Origin: an uncultured Bacteroidota bacterium
GTDB taxonomy: Bacteria > Bacteroidota > Bacteroidia > Bacteroidales > P3
DNA length: 64,000 nucleotides
Direction of reading: 5' to 3'
NCBI GenBank assembly: GCA_902775135.1
Contig: CACYKY010000005.1
Coordinates: 1 to 64,000 of the forward strand
In this document: piece by piece, positions 7,637 through 17,326 of the stretch
Numbering within the stretch: the first letter of the stretch is position 1
Layout: each line of letters begins with the position of its first letter
Notes under the pieces: model-generated
Told to the model about the DNA's origin: nothing
The model's database searches: none
Seen by the model: only the letters and a program-made list of their open reading frames with translations
Made by a program: the position numbers and the translations under genes

Positions 7637-8842
7637 TTATTTCTTCGCGCCTGCTTTTGTGGTTTTTGTGGCTTTTGCGGTTTGGGTCGCAGTTTTAGTG
7701 GTTTTTGCAGTTTTGGAGTCGGAAGATTTGGTAGTGGTTTTCGTGGTCTTGGAGGTGGACTTGACGGTTTTGGTGGCCGGTTTGGCTGCGGCGGGTTTGG
7801 CAGTTGTCGTCTTCTTGGCGGCGGGTTTCTCCACCTTGGTGACGGTTTTCTCGGCCTTTTCGACCTTGACAGGTTTCTCTATTTTGACAGGCTTTTCGGC
7901 TTTGGCTTCTTTCTCCAGTCGGGCTTTCTCGGCGGCGCGGGCGGCGCGGCGTGCAGCGGCCTGTGCTTTCTTCTCCTCCATGCGCTGTTTGTAGATCTCC
8001 TTGTTGGCGATGACAGGCTTGACTTTGCGGGGCGAGGTGGTGATAGTGCTCTTCACGTTGTGCTTGGCGCTCTCGCCTTTGGAGGCGATGACAGCGTCCT
8101 GCTCCTTGCCGAGGATGAAGTTCTCGATAGCCATAGCCATAGAGGGGGCCGACTGCGTGGGGGCGCCGATGGTGAGCTTGATGCCGTGCTCCTTGAGGGC
8201 GGCGTGTGTGGAGGTGCCGAAGGCAGCGATGATGATGTTGCGGTCCTTGATGTCGGGGAAACTCTTCACAAGGCTGCGTACACCGATGGGGGAGAAGAGG
8301 GCGATGCAGTCGAAGTCCTCCAGTTTGAACTTGGTGAGGTCCTTGGGGGCGGAGGTGTACATCGGGGCCTTGGTGTATTTGAACTTGGCCTTGTCGAGGG
8401 CTTTGGTGTATTCGGTTTGTTTCTCGTCGGAGCAGGGGAAGAGGAATTTCTCGTCGCGGTGCTTGCTCATGACCTCGAGGAGGTCGGAGAAGTACTGGTT
8501 GCCGAAAAAGACCTTGCGCTTGCGGTACTGGATGTAGTTCTGCAGGTAGAGGGCAATGGCCTCGGTGGAACAAAAGTATTTCATGTCCTCGCTTACGGTC
8601 TCGCGCAGTTCCTTAAGCATGCGGAAGAAATGGTCTATCGAGTTCTTGCTGTTGAAGATGATGGCGGTGTATTCACCAATGTGGATACGGGTCTTGCGGA
8701 ATTCCGAGACGGGTATGCCTACTACTTCAAAAAATTTGAAAAAAGTAATGTCAACATTGTGTTTGTTGATGAGATTTCTGTACGGCGATTTCTCCAAATC
8801 GGCGGGTGCAGGTTGCGAAATCAGGATTTTTTTCAGTTTCAT
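7637..8842 (-). CDS. hemD: Uroporphyrinogen-III synthase (HemD) with a long Lys/Ala/Thr tail
   Basis: A 401-residue protein. Residues 1 to about 255 form the two-lobed uroporphyrinogen-III synthase fold, recognised from LKKILISQPAPAD, AIIFNSKNSIDHFF, FLFPCSDEK, and IIAAFGTSTHAALKEHGI. This enzyme closes the tetrapyrrole ring in haem and related cofactor synthesis. The remaining 145 or so residues are not part of the enzyme: a charged coiled stretch rich in K, R, E and A leads into a histone H1-like tail of KPA, KTT and TKT repeats. The tail may bind nucleic acid or polyanions; its role is unknown. The gene follows DUF4271 in the same direction, a common Bacteroidota pairing. Confidence 0.87.
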   Translation of the reverse strand: MKLKKILISQPAPADLEKSPYRNLINKHNVDITFFKFFEVVGIPVSEFRKTRIHIGEYTAIIFNSKNSIDHFFRMLKELRETVSEDMKYFCSTEAIALYLQNYIQYRKRKVFFGNQYFSDLLEVMSKHRDEKFLFPCSDEKQTEYTKALDKAKFKYTKAPMYTSAPKDLTKFKLEDFDCIALFSPIGVRSLVKSFPDIKDRNIIIAAFGTSTHAALKEHGIKLTIGAPTQSAPSMAMAIENFILGKEQDAVIASKGESAKHNVKSTITTSPRKVKPVIANKEIYKQRMEEKKAQAAARRAARAAEKARLEKEAKAEKPVKIEKPVKVEKAEKTVTKVEKPAAKKTTTAKPAAAKPATKTVKSTSKTTKTTTKSSDSKTAKTTKTATQTAKATKTTKAGAKK

Positions 8843-8874
8843 GCCTTTTCGTTCTATTGTCTCAACTTATTGTT

Positions 8875-9711
8875 CTATTGTGCGATAAACCACTTTATGA
8901 CTACTAATATAGGTGTTATTTCGACGATGCAAAGATAGTAAAAAAGATAGAAACAAGAGCTATTTTTAAGTGTTAAAAAAACTTTCACGCCTCGTACGAA
9001 ACGGATGACGAATGCAAAAGCGAGGAATGCGCCGATGACGATGAGCATGGTGGCCTGTGCCCCGGGCAGATAGAAGAAGGGGTAGAGCAGGATGGTGGTC
9101 ACGGTGGCCTCCATGAGGTTATAGAAATAGTTATTGGTCATGTAGAGGGCCACGCCGTGTTTGTTCTCGAAGGTGTTGCCCAGGAGGCGGAAGATGCCGT
9201 TGCGGAGCATGTAGAGCAGGCTGACGCCGAGGGATAGCAGCAGATAGCCACCCACGCCGGTATGCTGCAATGCCATGCGGTGGATGGGCATGCATACCGC
9301 AGCCACCAGCAATAGCCCCATGGGTAGCATGATGATGCTGCGGTTGAGGTTGCAGTCGCGCACCATGCGGTCCATAGCCCTGTGGTTTATCAGCGATTTC
9401 AGCAGTGTCAGAGGACGTATTTTCCGCAGTTTGCCATAGAGGCATATCAATGCGGTGAGCAGTATCAGTGTCACGAATATCCATGCGGGCTCGGCGGTGT
9501 CGGGGCGCACGAGGCTGTCGGTGTGCTGCACCTGCAGCGAGTGGCGCTGGAAGAGGGACTTGCGGAACACCGTGTCCATGGCTTCGCGGGGCTGGAAGAT
9601 GGAATCGTAGGGCACGTCCAGTTGCACCGTCCCGTCGGAGAGCGGCACGCTGTCCCACTGCCAGAAAGGCGTCGCTGTGTAGTCTATTGTATCGCTGTGG
9701 TTTTCCAGCAT
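8875..9711 (-). CDS. DUF4271 membrane protein
   Basis: A 278-residue integral membrane protein. Residues 1-75 are soluble; about seven hydrophobic segments follow from residue 76, ending with LFYYLCIVEITPILVVIKWF, the typical end of DUF4271 proteins. Its function is unknown to me; the gene is often found next to hemD in this phylum, as here (33 bases upstream of hemD). The last 30 codons are AT-rich and appear to carry a promoter for hemD. It starts five bases after the stop of the C25 peptidase gene upstream. Confidence 0.8.
   Translation of the reverse strand: MLENHSDTIDYTATPFWQWDSVPLSDGTVQLDVPYDSIFQPREAMDTVFRKSLFQRHSLQVQHTDSLVRPDTAEPAWIFVTLILLTALICLYGKLRKIRPLTLLKSLINHRAMDRMVRDCNLNRSIIMLPMGLLLVAAVCMPIHRMALQHTGVGGYLLLSLGVSLLYMLRNGIFRLLGNTFENKHGVALYMTNNYFYNLMEATVTTILLYPFFYLPGAQATMLIVIGAFLAFAFVIRFVRGVKVFLTLKNSSCFYLFYYLCIVEITPILVVIKWFIAQ
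8930..8956 (-). promoter_or_regulatory. Possible internal promoter for hemD-rnpA-yidD
   Basis: On the minus strand TATCTTTG (plus 8930-8937) matches the -7 consensus and a TTG (plus 8954-8956) lies 16 bases upstream, slightly short of the normal spacing. It sits inside the DUF4271 coding sequence about 90 bases before the hemD ATG. Confidence 0.45.
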
Positions 9712-9716
9712 ATTCT

Positions 9717-12700
9717 TTATTGTTGCTTAATCACGATTAGTTTCTTGGTTGTCGTTTTTGTGCCGTCCTCGCTGGTGGCTGTGGCGAAGTAGATGCCGGC
9801 AGCCCATCGGCTGATGTCCAGGCGTTGTGGGGTGCCGTCGAGGGTAAAAGAGGCAACGGCGCGACCCAAAGCGTCGGCTACGCGTACACGAGTGTCGCGT
9901 GCACCGCTGATGACGGCTTCTCCTGAGGCGGGGTTGGGGCTGATGGTCAGGGGAATCGTAGGGGAGGGCTCCTCGATGCCTACGGTGGCCTCCATGCAGT
10001 CCCAGGCATAGATGTCGGCCCATGCCGCAAGGGGGAGCTGGATGTCGTCGATCCATACGCAGTCTTCGCCCTGCGAGCGTGAGGCGTCTTTGCTGTAGCG
10101 CCAGCAGAGGGTATGATGGCCGGCCTCGAGCAGGTGTGTGCGTTGGCGCCAGTCGCCGATGCCCCATGCTTGGGGTGTGAAGCCGCGGCCGTCGACGAAG
10201 AAGGTCATCTTGTCGTATTCCGATTCGCACGAGGTCTTCACCCAATAGGCTATGTTGTCGCTGTGCAGCATGTCGACTTCGATGCAAATCTGGGTGGTCT
10301 GTCCGTGGTCGATGGCACCGGAACGGAGACTGTAGTGCCCCGAATGGCTAGTGGTGCTGTCCAACGTCCAGGGCACTCGGAAGTTGTTGTTCCATGGGTG
10401 GAGAGTCAGTGCATGTTCGAAATTGTCGATGCGGTCGCCGGGCTCAAGCCACACCTCGTTGTCGCCTTGCCAATGGCCCAGGTAGGTTGTTGCCGTGATG
10501 TGTACGGCGCACAGGCTATCGCCGAGTGTGAAGGCAAGGGCGGTGTCGTTGGTGGTGAACCGTTCGCCAGTGGGGAGAGATTCTATGGTGAGGGTCAGGG
10601 AGTCGTAGCTGCCGTTGACGGAGGCTTCCAGAAGGTAGCTGTGGTCGGGGCTCAGCCTTTGTGCTTCCATGCCTTGGACATCCAGCACGCGAAGGGTCAC
10701 GGTAGGATAGGTCGTCGGCACCGCCTGGCTCACTTCCTGTGTGCACATCACGCCGAAGTACACTGCCGTCAGCATCAGCTGTCCTTGCCATAGGGGCTGT
10801 CCGCCGAGGGTTCCGACTTGTATGGGCAGGGTGACGGCGCGCAGTTCGCCGGGGAGCAGGTTGTATAGTGTGTCGCAGACGGGTGCAATCCAGGCTCCGG
10901 CAGTGGAGTCTGCCACCGTTTGCATCAGTATGGCGTATAGGCTGTCCAGCGTCTGGCTGCCGGTGTTCTCCACCAGGAAGGCTATGGCGGTGTCGTTGAG
11001 TCTTACGGCACGCAGGGTGGCGCCATAGTCCACTGTGTGCTCCACTTCGACGGTGTCCACCATAGGACGTAGTCCCGGGCCGGAGGCAGTGAGGATGAGC
11101 GGCAGTGTGTCGAGGGTGCAGCGCAGGGGCATTGCTGCCATACCATTGGTGTTCAGCGTGCTGACGCCCAGCAGACTGTCTCCTTGCACGGCAGTGACGG
11201 TGGCACCGGGTGTTCCTCCCACAAAAAGCACATCTTGGCCATTGTATACGCTATTGGTGAGGTGCAGCTCTGCCTGCATAGGCACCCCAATGTAGGGTCT
11301 CAGCGTGGGGTCGCCGAGAAGACAGTAGATTTCCCAATAGAAGCGGTCGTATCCCGAACCGAAAGCGCTGACGGCCAAATTGCCTGCAGAGAGTACCTCG
11401 CCCAAGGTGTAGGCCGATGGATGGCTGCCCACGAAAGCATCGAAGGCACCGCGTGAGAGACTGTCGTAGGTGTTGCTGGGGTTTATAGGCCACTTGGGGC
11501 CGACGGCCCAGAAGTAGTCTTCATACCAGAGGGTGGAGTTTGTGGCGCCAATTACCCCTACGGCGCCCCCCACGGGCAGCCGTAGCAGTTGCTCACCGAA
11601 GCCAGTGCCGCTGAAGGTGTTGCTTTTGCAACAATTGTTGACGTAGACCATCGGTTGGTCGCCTGCGGCTTCCTCCACACGGCCAATGCTGAGCGACGGA
11701 GAGGACCATCCGCCCACGGTGCAGTGCGCCGTGTAATTCAGCAGGGATGCCCCGCGGCCAATATCGGCCTTGATGGAGTCTATCAAGTTGCCCGATTCAG
11801 GATTGCGATAGGTGACAGTGTCCAGGTCGGGATGGGCGAGTTTGGCTTCGCGGCCCACGTAGGCCACCTGACTATTGGTCGTCAACAGGGCTTGTGTGGC
11901 CTGTTCGTTGCCGGCCACCAGCATCATGCGCTCCAGTTGTGCGGTGTCGATATCGACAAATTGTTCGTAGCGAAGTGTTTTCCCCATCACTACGCGCAGT
12001 TCAGCGGTGTCGTTCACGGGCCATCGGCCCAGCATGGCTTCGGGCAGGTAGTTGCCTGTGAAGTCGGCGTAGTAGAGGTCTGTGGTATGACCTTCGCCCT
12101 CTAGGGAGGTTTCACCGATAAACGACTGTATCTGTGCGGCATCGCCCACCAGTAGGATGTAGTCGGGAGCGGGCGAAAGGGGAGAGGCGTTGTCGAAATA
12201 AGGACGTATGGCGGCTTTGATGCTGTCGCGCAGGTGGGTTTCTACGTACAGTTCCTTTACCGCGTAGCCTTCCTGCCGTTTCCATAAGACGAAGGGTTGC
12301 AGGCCGTCCCTGAATTCGGGTCGCGACACCACTAATATGCTTTTTGCGCCGTCAATTGCAGCGGGTCCCTTGTGCATTTTCAGTGTGGCCTTCAGTGCGT
12401 TGTGCTGACGGAACCGACCTCTTACCGGATTGTATGTCATCGGTCTTACCGTGAGTCGGAACACTTGCGTGCGCCCCATGATGCCGAGGTCTTCCACCTC
12501 CAGCAGGTCGCCGCCTGCAAAGGCGTCGGCCCCATAGGTTTTGGCGTCGGGCTCATAGGGAGGACGAGGGGTATCTTTGGCCCAGGCGCGGGTGATGGGC
12601 GCCAGCGGCGGTGCCTCGGAGGCTAATTGCAGCTCCAGTTCTTGGCTGGGGTGTATCTCCTCTATACTCAGCGTGCTGCCTTTGGGTAGACGTACCAAAG

Positions 12701-12944
12701 TACTCATCGTGGGCAGCGCGGGCTGGCCGGGCGTACCGTTGGCGAGGTTCATCCCCATGGCAGGGTCGAAATGGAGGAACCCTTCATCAATGAAATATGA
12801 CAACTTTGGCATCGAAAACGAGACCTTCAGCAGACTGTCGCCCTGCTCTTCAAGGGACAGCGGAGCCTTCATGACCGTCTGTGCCATACCGATGTGGGCG
12901 CACAAAAGGCACATTGCTAGCAGGATATGTTGCCAAAGCCTCAT
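9717..12944 (-). CDS. Gingipain-like C25 cysteine peptidase, T9SS-exported
   Basis: A 1075-residue secreted peptidase. After the signal peptide (1-21, ending GMAQ) comes a C25 propeptide region (about 22-200), then the catalytic domain (about 210-560) with DYILLVGDAAQI, His407 in NYTAHCTVGG and Cys438/Cys439 in VNNCCKSNTF as the likely dyad. Ig-like and a choice-of-anchor/MAM-like domain follow (about 830-985), then a T9SS type A sorting domain (about 1000-1075) with SPNPASGEA and AAGIYFATA. It is unlikely to be the sortase PorU because it has a gingipain-type propeptide and cargo-like C-terminal modules. ATG 12944 was chosen for the signal peptide; the frame is open further upstream through non-coding DNA. 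Confidence 0.85.
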   Translation of the reverse strand: MRLWQHILLAMCLLCAHIGMAQTVMKAPLSLEEQGDSLLKVSFSMPKLSYFIDEGFLHFDPAMGMNLANGTPGQPALPTMSTLVRLPKGSTLSIEEIHPSQELELQLASEAPPLAPITRAWAKDTPRPPYEPDAKTYGADAFAGGDLLEVEDLGIMGRTQVFRLTVRPMTYNPVRGRFRQHNALKATLKMHKGPAAIDGAKSILVVSRPEFRDGLQPFVLWKRQEGYAVKELYVETHLRDSIKAAIRPYFDNASPLSPAPDYILLVGDAAQIQSFIGETSLEGEGHTTDLYYADFTGNYLPEAMLGRWPVNDTAELRVVMGKTLRYEQFVDIDTAQLERMMLVAGNEQATQALLTTNSQVAYVGREAKLAHPDLDTVTYRNPESGNLIDSIKADIGRGASLLNYTAHCTVGGWSSPSLSIGRVEEAAGDQPMVYVNNCCKSNTFSGTGFGEQLLRLPVGGAVGVIGATNSTLWYEDYFWAVGPKWPINPSNTYDSLSRGAFDAFVGSHPSAYTLGEVLSAGNLAVSAFGSGYDRFYWEIYCLLGDPTLRPYIGVPMQAELHLTNSVYNGQDVLFVGGTPGATVTAVQGDSLLGVSTLNTNGMAAMPLRCTLDTLPLILTASGPGLRPMVDTVEVEHTVDYGATLRAVRLNDTAIAFLVENTGSQTLDSLYAILMQTVADSTAGAWIAPVCDTLYNLLPGELRAVTLPIQVGTLGGQPLWQGQLMLTAVYFGVMCTQEVSQAVPTTYPTVTLRVLDVQGMEAQRLSPDHSYLLEASVNGSYDSLTLTIESLPTGERFTTNDTALAFTLGDSLCAVHITATTYLGHWQGDNEVWLEPGDRIDNFEHALTLHPWNNNFRVPWTLDSTTSHSGHYSLRSGAIDHGQTTQICIEVDMLHSDNIAYWVKTSCESEYDKMTFFVDGRGFTPQAWGIGDWRQRTHLLEAGHHTLCWRYSKDASRSQGEDCVWIDDIQLPLAAWADIYAWDCMEATVGIEEPSPTIPLTISPNPASGEAVISGARDTRVRVADALGRAVASFTLDGTPQRLDISRWAAGIYFATATSEDGTKTTTKKLIVIKQQ

Positions 12945-12966
12945 TTTTATTATAGTATTTCCGCTG

Positions 12967-12974
12967 CAAAAATA
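12967..12974 (-). promoter_or_regulatory. -7 promoter box of the C25 peptidase gene
   Basis: TATTTTTG on the minus strand, 23 bases before the ATG at 12944. It matches TAnnTTTG; no clear -33 TTTG was found at normal spacing. Confidence 0.55.
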
Positions 12975-13171
12975 CGAAAAAAACACGACATTGAAAAAAG
13001 AGATGTACTTGCCATTGCCTTTCCATTGCCTTGTCAACCCCCTGCCCACTACAATCATAGTAAGGGTTGAGGGTTGGTTTATAGACAGTTGGTTGTCTGA
13101 TAGAGAAGGAAAGAACACTGGGGTGTCGACTGGCTTGACTTGTGTGGTTTGGCAGGGTTGGAAAAATTAAA

Positions 13172-13203
13172 TTTTGCCATATCGGTGTTTATTCGTATCT
13201 TTG
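13172..13203 (+). promoter_or_regulatory. Promoter of hisS
   Basis: TTTTG at 13172-13176 and TATCTTTG at 13196-13203 are 19 bases apart, an almost ideal Bacteroidota promoter, placed 21 bases before the hisS ATG. Confidence 0.8.
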
Positions 13204-13224
13204 CAGTTTCAAAAAAGTGAAATT

Positions 13225-14577
13225 ATGGCTACTGTTAAATGCTCTATACCTAAGGGAACGCGCGACTTCCTGCCCGTGGAGATGGCGCGCCGCAACTATA
13301 TTTTCGACACCATCCGTTCGGTGTTCAGGGCTTTTGCGTTCGAACCTATCGAGACCCCCTCGCTCGAGAACCTCAGCACACTGATGGGCAAGTATGGCGA
13401 AGAGGGTGACAAACTGCTCTTCAAGGTCTTGAACAGCGGTGATTTCATGGATGGCGTGGATTTTACGCAGGACTATCATAAGGTGGCACCGCAAATCTGC
13501 GAGCGTGGTTTGCGCTACGACCTGACAGTGCCTTTTGCACGTTTTGTTGTACAGCACCGCGACCAGGTGGTGTTGCCCTTCCGTCGCTACCAGCTGCAGC
13601 CGGTGTGGCGTGCCGACCGCCCTCAAAAAGGCAGATACAGAGAGTTCTATCAGTGTGACGCCGACATGATCGGCAGCACCTCTCTGCTCAACGAGCTCGA
13701 GTTGGTGCAGATGATTGACATGGTGTTCGGCAAATTGGGGATTAATGTATGTGTTAAGATCAACAACCGCAAAGTGTTGGCTGGCATCGCCGAGATGATT
13801 GGCGCGCCCGAACGACTGGTGGATATCACGGTGGCTATCGATAAATTGGACAAGATTGGCTTGGACAATGTGCGTGCCGAACTGCGTGAGCGTGGTTTGG
13901 ATGAGGAACAGATTGAGGCGCTCGACCCCGTCTTTTCGCTCAGCGGTAGCGCTCAGGATAAGTTGTCTGCCCTTGCCGGAATGTTTGCTTCGGTCGAGGT
14001 TGGCCAGAAGGGTGTCGAAGAATTGAAGACTCTCTTTGGTTTTATCGAATCCGCCGCGTTGCGGTGCGATGTAGAGCTTGACCTCACTTTGGCCCGTGGC
14101 CTTAACTACTACACTGGTGCTATCTTTGAGGTGAAGGCCAAGGATGTGCAGATAGGTAGCATCTGCGGCGGAGGCCGCTACGACAACCTCACCGGCATCT
14201 TTGGTATGCCTGATGTCAGTGGAGTGGGTATCTCGTTCGGCGCCGACCGCATCTACGATGTGCTTACCGAACTTCAGGCATTCCCTGAGGGGTTGGAGCA
14301 GGCTGCTCGCGTGATGTTCATCAACTTCGGTCCTGCTGAACAGGCCGCCTGTGTGGGCATAGCTGCCCGCCTGCGTGCCAACGGTATCGGTACGCTCATC
14401 TATCCCGACGCCGCCAAGATGAAGAAACAGATGGAGTATGCCAACCGCAAAGGGATTCCCTATGTGGCTTTTGTCGGGGAGAGCGAGATGAGGGACGGCA
14501 CCGTCACCTTGAAGAATATGCACGACGGCTCGCAGGAGACGTTGGCCGTCGAGGAGATGATTAATCGTTTGAAATGA
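13225..14577 (+). CDS. hisS: Histidyl-tRNA synthetase
   Basis: A 450-residue class II synthetase charging tRNA-His. Motif 1 region [14 protein letters not shown] opens the protein; [31 protein letters not shown] (motif 2) and the histidine loops [12 protein letters not shown] and [10 protein letters not shown] are all present. The anticodon-binding domain covers roughly the last 95 residues. ATG 13225 follows a strong promoter. The stop overlaps the next gene by four bases (ATGA), suggesting translational coupling with an outer-membrane protein. Confidence 0.96.
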   Translation: MATVKCSIPKGTRDFLPVEMARRNYIFDTIRSVFRAFAFEPIETPSLENLSTLMGKYGEEGDKLLFKVLNSGDFMDGVDFTQDYHKVAPQICERGLRYDLTVPFARFVVQHRDQVVLPFRRYQLQPVWRADRPQKGRYREFYQCDADMIGSTSLLNELELVQMIDMVFGKLGINVCVKINNRKVLAGIAEMIGAPERLVDITVAIDKLDKIGLDNVRAELRERGLDEEQIEALDPVFSLSGSAQDKLSALAGMFASVEVGQKGVEELKTLFGFIESAALRCDVELDLTLARGLNYYTGAIFEVKAKDVQIGSICGGGRYDNLTGIFGMPDVSGVGISFGADRIYDVLTELQAFPEGLEQAARVMFINFGPAEQAACVGIAARLRANGIGTLIYPDAAKMKKQMEYANRKGIPYVAFVGESEMRDGTVTLKNMHDGSQETLAVEEMINRLK

Positions 14578-15584
14578 AACGCCTGCTGATACTGCTTTTG
14601 CTAATGCCGATGGGCTTTGTTTCGGCCCAGGTGGCGGACACGCTGCACGACGGTGGCGTGGGGGAATGGCAGCCCGAGGCAAAGACTGTGCCCACTGATG
14701 CGATACAGGTATCGCCGGACACCGTCTATGTCCTTCGCACTGATACCCTTCGCCTCTTCCGCACGGATACGTTACATATCTACCACACCGATACTGTTGT
14801 CCGCCGTGAGGCCGACACAGCAGCCCTCAAGGCGCTGCAGGAGAAGGAGGTGTTCTACCGCGAGATTCTCTCGGCCAATGGTGTTGACAAGGAAAAGCTC
14901 GAGGCCGAGCGCAACTACTATATTCATATGGTGGACTCGCTTCGCGCCATTGTCCGTATCGCCGAGTTGGAGAATGTGCGCAAGGACGAGGCCAACAAGT
15001 ATCTGGCAGAGCGTGCTCGCGCTGCCGAGGAGCGCGTGGCACAGGCCACCAACCGCAAGAAGAAGATACGGCCTATCCAAGGCGTGGCCATGCGGTTCTA
15101 TCGTACTCCCGATTGGGAGATACGCCTCAAGGCGGGGGCCACGTCGGGCACTTACGACCGCTACATCAGTAACCGCAATGCTGGCGACATCGAGTTCGAC
15201 TATGTCACCGGCGCCTCTGTCATGCTGTGGGACTTGACCAAGTATTTCAATCAGAAACACACCATTGGTCCCGATAGCACCAGCCTTCAAATACGCCGTT
15301 TCGACCAGGATTTCGCTTACGACCTTGGCGTCTATGTGGGCTTCGGAGGAAGCAACCTCTTCAAGAACTTCTATGTCGGTGCCAGCTTCCGCTTTGTGGA
15401 TTTCTTCTATCTTACTTTGGGATTGAATATCGCCGAGTATCAGGTGCTGAAGGATGGTTATAGCAACGGCGATATTATAGGCAACAGCCTTAGCATCGAC
15501 GATGTGACGGCAAAAGCATGGCTACTCAAGCCTTTTGTGAGCTTGAGTATCGATTTGGATTTCCTGAGTTATATCAAAAAATAA
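14574..15584 (+). CDS. Outer-membrane beta-barrel protein with coiled-coil N-terminus
   Basis: A 336-residue exported protein that I do not recognise as a named family. The signal peptide (1-18, ending VSA) is followed by a repeated TDTL-type stretch (about 46-77, [20 protein letters not shown]), a long charged helix with coiled-coil character (about 82-160) and a C-terminal part (about 175-336) of alternating aromatic/hydrophobic strands such as [11 protein letters not shown] and [20 protein letters not shown], like a small outer-membrane barrel. The helix could reach the peptidoglycan or a partner. It is coupled to hisS only by position. Confidence 0.65.
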   Translation: MKRLLILLLLMPMGFVSAQVADTLHDGGVGEWQPEAKTVPTDAIQVSPDTVYVLRTDTLRLFRTDTLHIYHTDTVVRREADTAALKALQEKEVFYREILSANGVDKEKLEAERNYYIHMVDSLRAIVRIAELENVRKDEANKYLAERARAAEERVAQATNRKKKIRPIQGVAMRFYRTPDWEIRLKAGATSGTYDRYISNRNAGDIEFDYVTGASVMLWDLTKYFNQKHTIGPDSTSLQIRRFDQDFAYDLGVYVGFGGSNLFKNFYVGASFRFVDFFYLTLGLNIAEYQVLKDGYSNGDIIGNSLSIDDVTAKAWLLKPFVSLSIDLDFLSYIKK

Positions 15585-15596
15585 AGGGGATTTTCG

Positions 15597-16727
15597 TCAG
15601 CTCCAGATGCTGAGTTTGCTGAGAAACGAAATGTTCTCGCGGACGGTGGATTCAATCAGCGCGTCGAAGTCCAGGTCCTTTTCTTTGTGGAACGCCACCG
15701 TGATGGGAAGGTAATATACGGGCAGTTTTCCCGTCTTGCCGTGCAGGCGCATGGCATCTTTTTCGGTGGTGAGGATGATTTTGTTGCTTCCCGGCAGGGC
15801 CTCGAAGGCGCTGGTGATGCGTGCAATGTCGCTAGCGGAGAAGTCGTGGTGGTCGGCGAAAGCCAGATGTTGTGTGCGGGTGCGTTGCTTGAGTTCGGCA
15901 ATGAAGGCGTCGGGATGGGCAATGCCTGTCACAGCCAGCACGTTGTCAATGCGGCTGAGGTCGATGTCGGTGGGACGGCCATCGAGGGTGGTGGGTTGGC
16001 CGTAGACGAGGTAGGAGAAGAAAGCCTTTTGGTAGTTCTGCAACCTTAGGTCATGGGCGATGTTGTGCCGCTCGACGGGATTGAGCACTGCTGGACACTT
16101 GCTGACGATGACGATGTTGGCTCTGAAGCGTGCGTTTTTAAACTCGCGTAGGTCACCGTAGGGCAGGATATGGTCGTTGTAGTATGGGTGGCCGTACTCA
16201 GTGAGGAGAATGTTGATGCTGGGTTTGATGCGGCGGTGCTGGAACACATCGTCGAGGACGATGAGCTGGGGCACGGTATCAGACTCCTGCGTTTCTGTAT
16301 TCTCTTGATTCTCGGAGCTTTCTGCGAGGGGTGGACGCTCCATCAGGTGTTGCACGCCCTCTAGACGTTTTTCGCAGACGGCCACTTTCACGTGGGGGAA
16401 CTTGGTGGCTATCATGGCAGGCTCGTCGCCCAGTTGGGCCGGGTCGTGGCTGCCGTCGTCTTCAACGTAGCCCTTGGTCTTGCGCTTGTATCCACGGCTC
16501 AACATGGCCGTGGGGTACTTGTCGGAGAGCATGCGCAGCAAGTATTCCACGTGTGGAGTCTTGCCGGTGCCTCCTGTGGAAAGGTTCCCCACACCAATCG
16601 TGGTGATGTGGGGAGCCTCCTGTTTGATGATGCCCGTGGCATAGAACAAATTCCGAAAACGCACCCCCACCGCGTACCAGCAGGTCAGCGGGAAGAGAAC
16701 GTAGGATATGCTCTTGCGTAGCGACAT
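15597..16727 (-). CDS. lpxK: Tetraacyldisaccharide 4'-kinase (LpxK)
   Basis: A 376-residue inner-membrane-associated kinase that phosphorylates the 4' position of the lipid A disaccharide. The N-terminal membrane anchor (about 7-25) is followed by the Walker A-type loop VGNLSTGGTGKTP (46-58), LSRGYKRKTKG, and the LDDVFQHRRI segment typical of the family. Length is usual, with an insertion rich in E, N and Q around residue 140. It starts directly at the stop of the rubrerythrin gene. It is not functionally linked to the iron and redox genes before it. Confidence 0.94.
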   Translation of the reverse strand: MSLRKSISYVLFPLTCWYAVGVRFRNLFYATGIIKQEAPHITTIGVGNLSTGGTGKTPHVEYLLRMLSDKYPTAMLSRGYKRKTKGYVEDDGSHDPAQLGDEPAMIATKFPHVKVAVCEKRLEGVQHLMERPPLAESSENQENTETQESDTVPQLIVLDDVFQHRRIKPSINILLTEYGHPYYNDHILPYGDLREFKNARFRANIVIVSKCPAVLNPVERHNIAHDLRLQNYQKAFFSYLVYGQPTTLDGRPTDIDLSRIDNVLAVTGIAHPDAFIAELKQRTRTQHLAFADHHDFSASDIARITSAFEALPGSNKIILTTEKDAMRLHGKTGKLPVYYLPITVAFHKEKDLDFDALIESTVRENISFLSKLSIWS

Positions 16728-17270
16728 TTATTTGTTGAAATAGCGGTTCAGCAGGCCTTCGAGGGCTTTGCCGTGACGGGCTTCGTCGCGGGCCATCTCA
16801 TGGACGGTGTCGTGGATGGCGTCGAGGTTGAGGGCTTTGGCACGTTTGGCGAGGTCGGTCTTGCCGGCGGTGGCACCGTATTCGGCATCGACGCGCATCT
16901 TCAGGTTCTCCTTGGTGCTGTCGGTCAGCACTTCTCCCAGCAGTTCGGCGAACTTGGCGGCGTGCTCAGCCTCCTCAAAGGCGGCTTTCTCCCAGTAGAG
17001 ACCCACCTCGGGATAACCCTCGCGGTGAGCCACGCGGGCCATGGCCAGGTACATACCCACCTCTTTGCACTCACCTTCAAAGTTGGCGCGGAGGTCCATT
17101 TTGATGTCTTCGGGGGCATCTTTGGCCACTCCGACGATATGTTCGGCGGCCCAGGTCTTGATGTCCTCTTTCACTTCCTGCATGGGTTTGCCGCAGATGG
17201 GGCATTTCTCAGGCATCTCGTCGCCTTCATAGACGTAACCGCACACGGGGCAGATGAATTTTTTGCTCAT
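16728..17270 (-). CDS. Rubrerythrin with N-terminal rubredoxin domain
   Basis: A 180-residue peroxide-detoxifying protein. The rubredoxin-like iron site comes first (C7-x2-C10 and C23-x2-C26), followed by a four-helix di-iron domain with [30 protein letters not shown] and ARDEARHG. This is the reverse-rubrerythrin order (iron site at the N-terminus). In anaerobes such proteins reduce hydrogen peroxide with electrons from NADH and rubredoxin. It is downstream of ferritin and rubredoxin genes in the same direction, forming an iron and oxygen-defence cluster, and abuts lpxK. Confidence 0.93.
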   Translation of the reverse strand: MSKKFICPVCGYVYEGDEMPEKCPICGKPMQEVKEDIKTWAAEHIVGVAKDAPEDIKMDLRANFEGECKEVGMYLAMARVAHREGYPEVGLYWEKAAFEEAEHAAKFAELLGEVLTDSTKENLKMRVDAEYGATAGKTDLAKRAKALNLDAIHDTVHEMARDEARHGKALEGLLNRYFNK

Positions 17271-17326
17271 GTTGTTGCTTTGTTTTTAGGATTAATAATT
17301 GGTTTTTGTGTTGTGTCGTCAGTTTC

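Noticed and set aside
9717..12944. PorU, the C25-family sortase of T9SS
   Set aside because: The N-terminus is a gingipain-like propeptide and the C-terminal part carries cargo-type domains; the sequence fits a secreted peptidase better.
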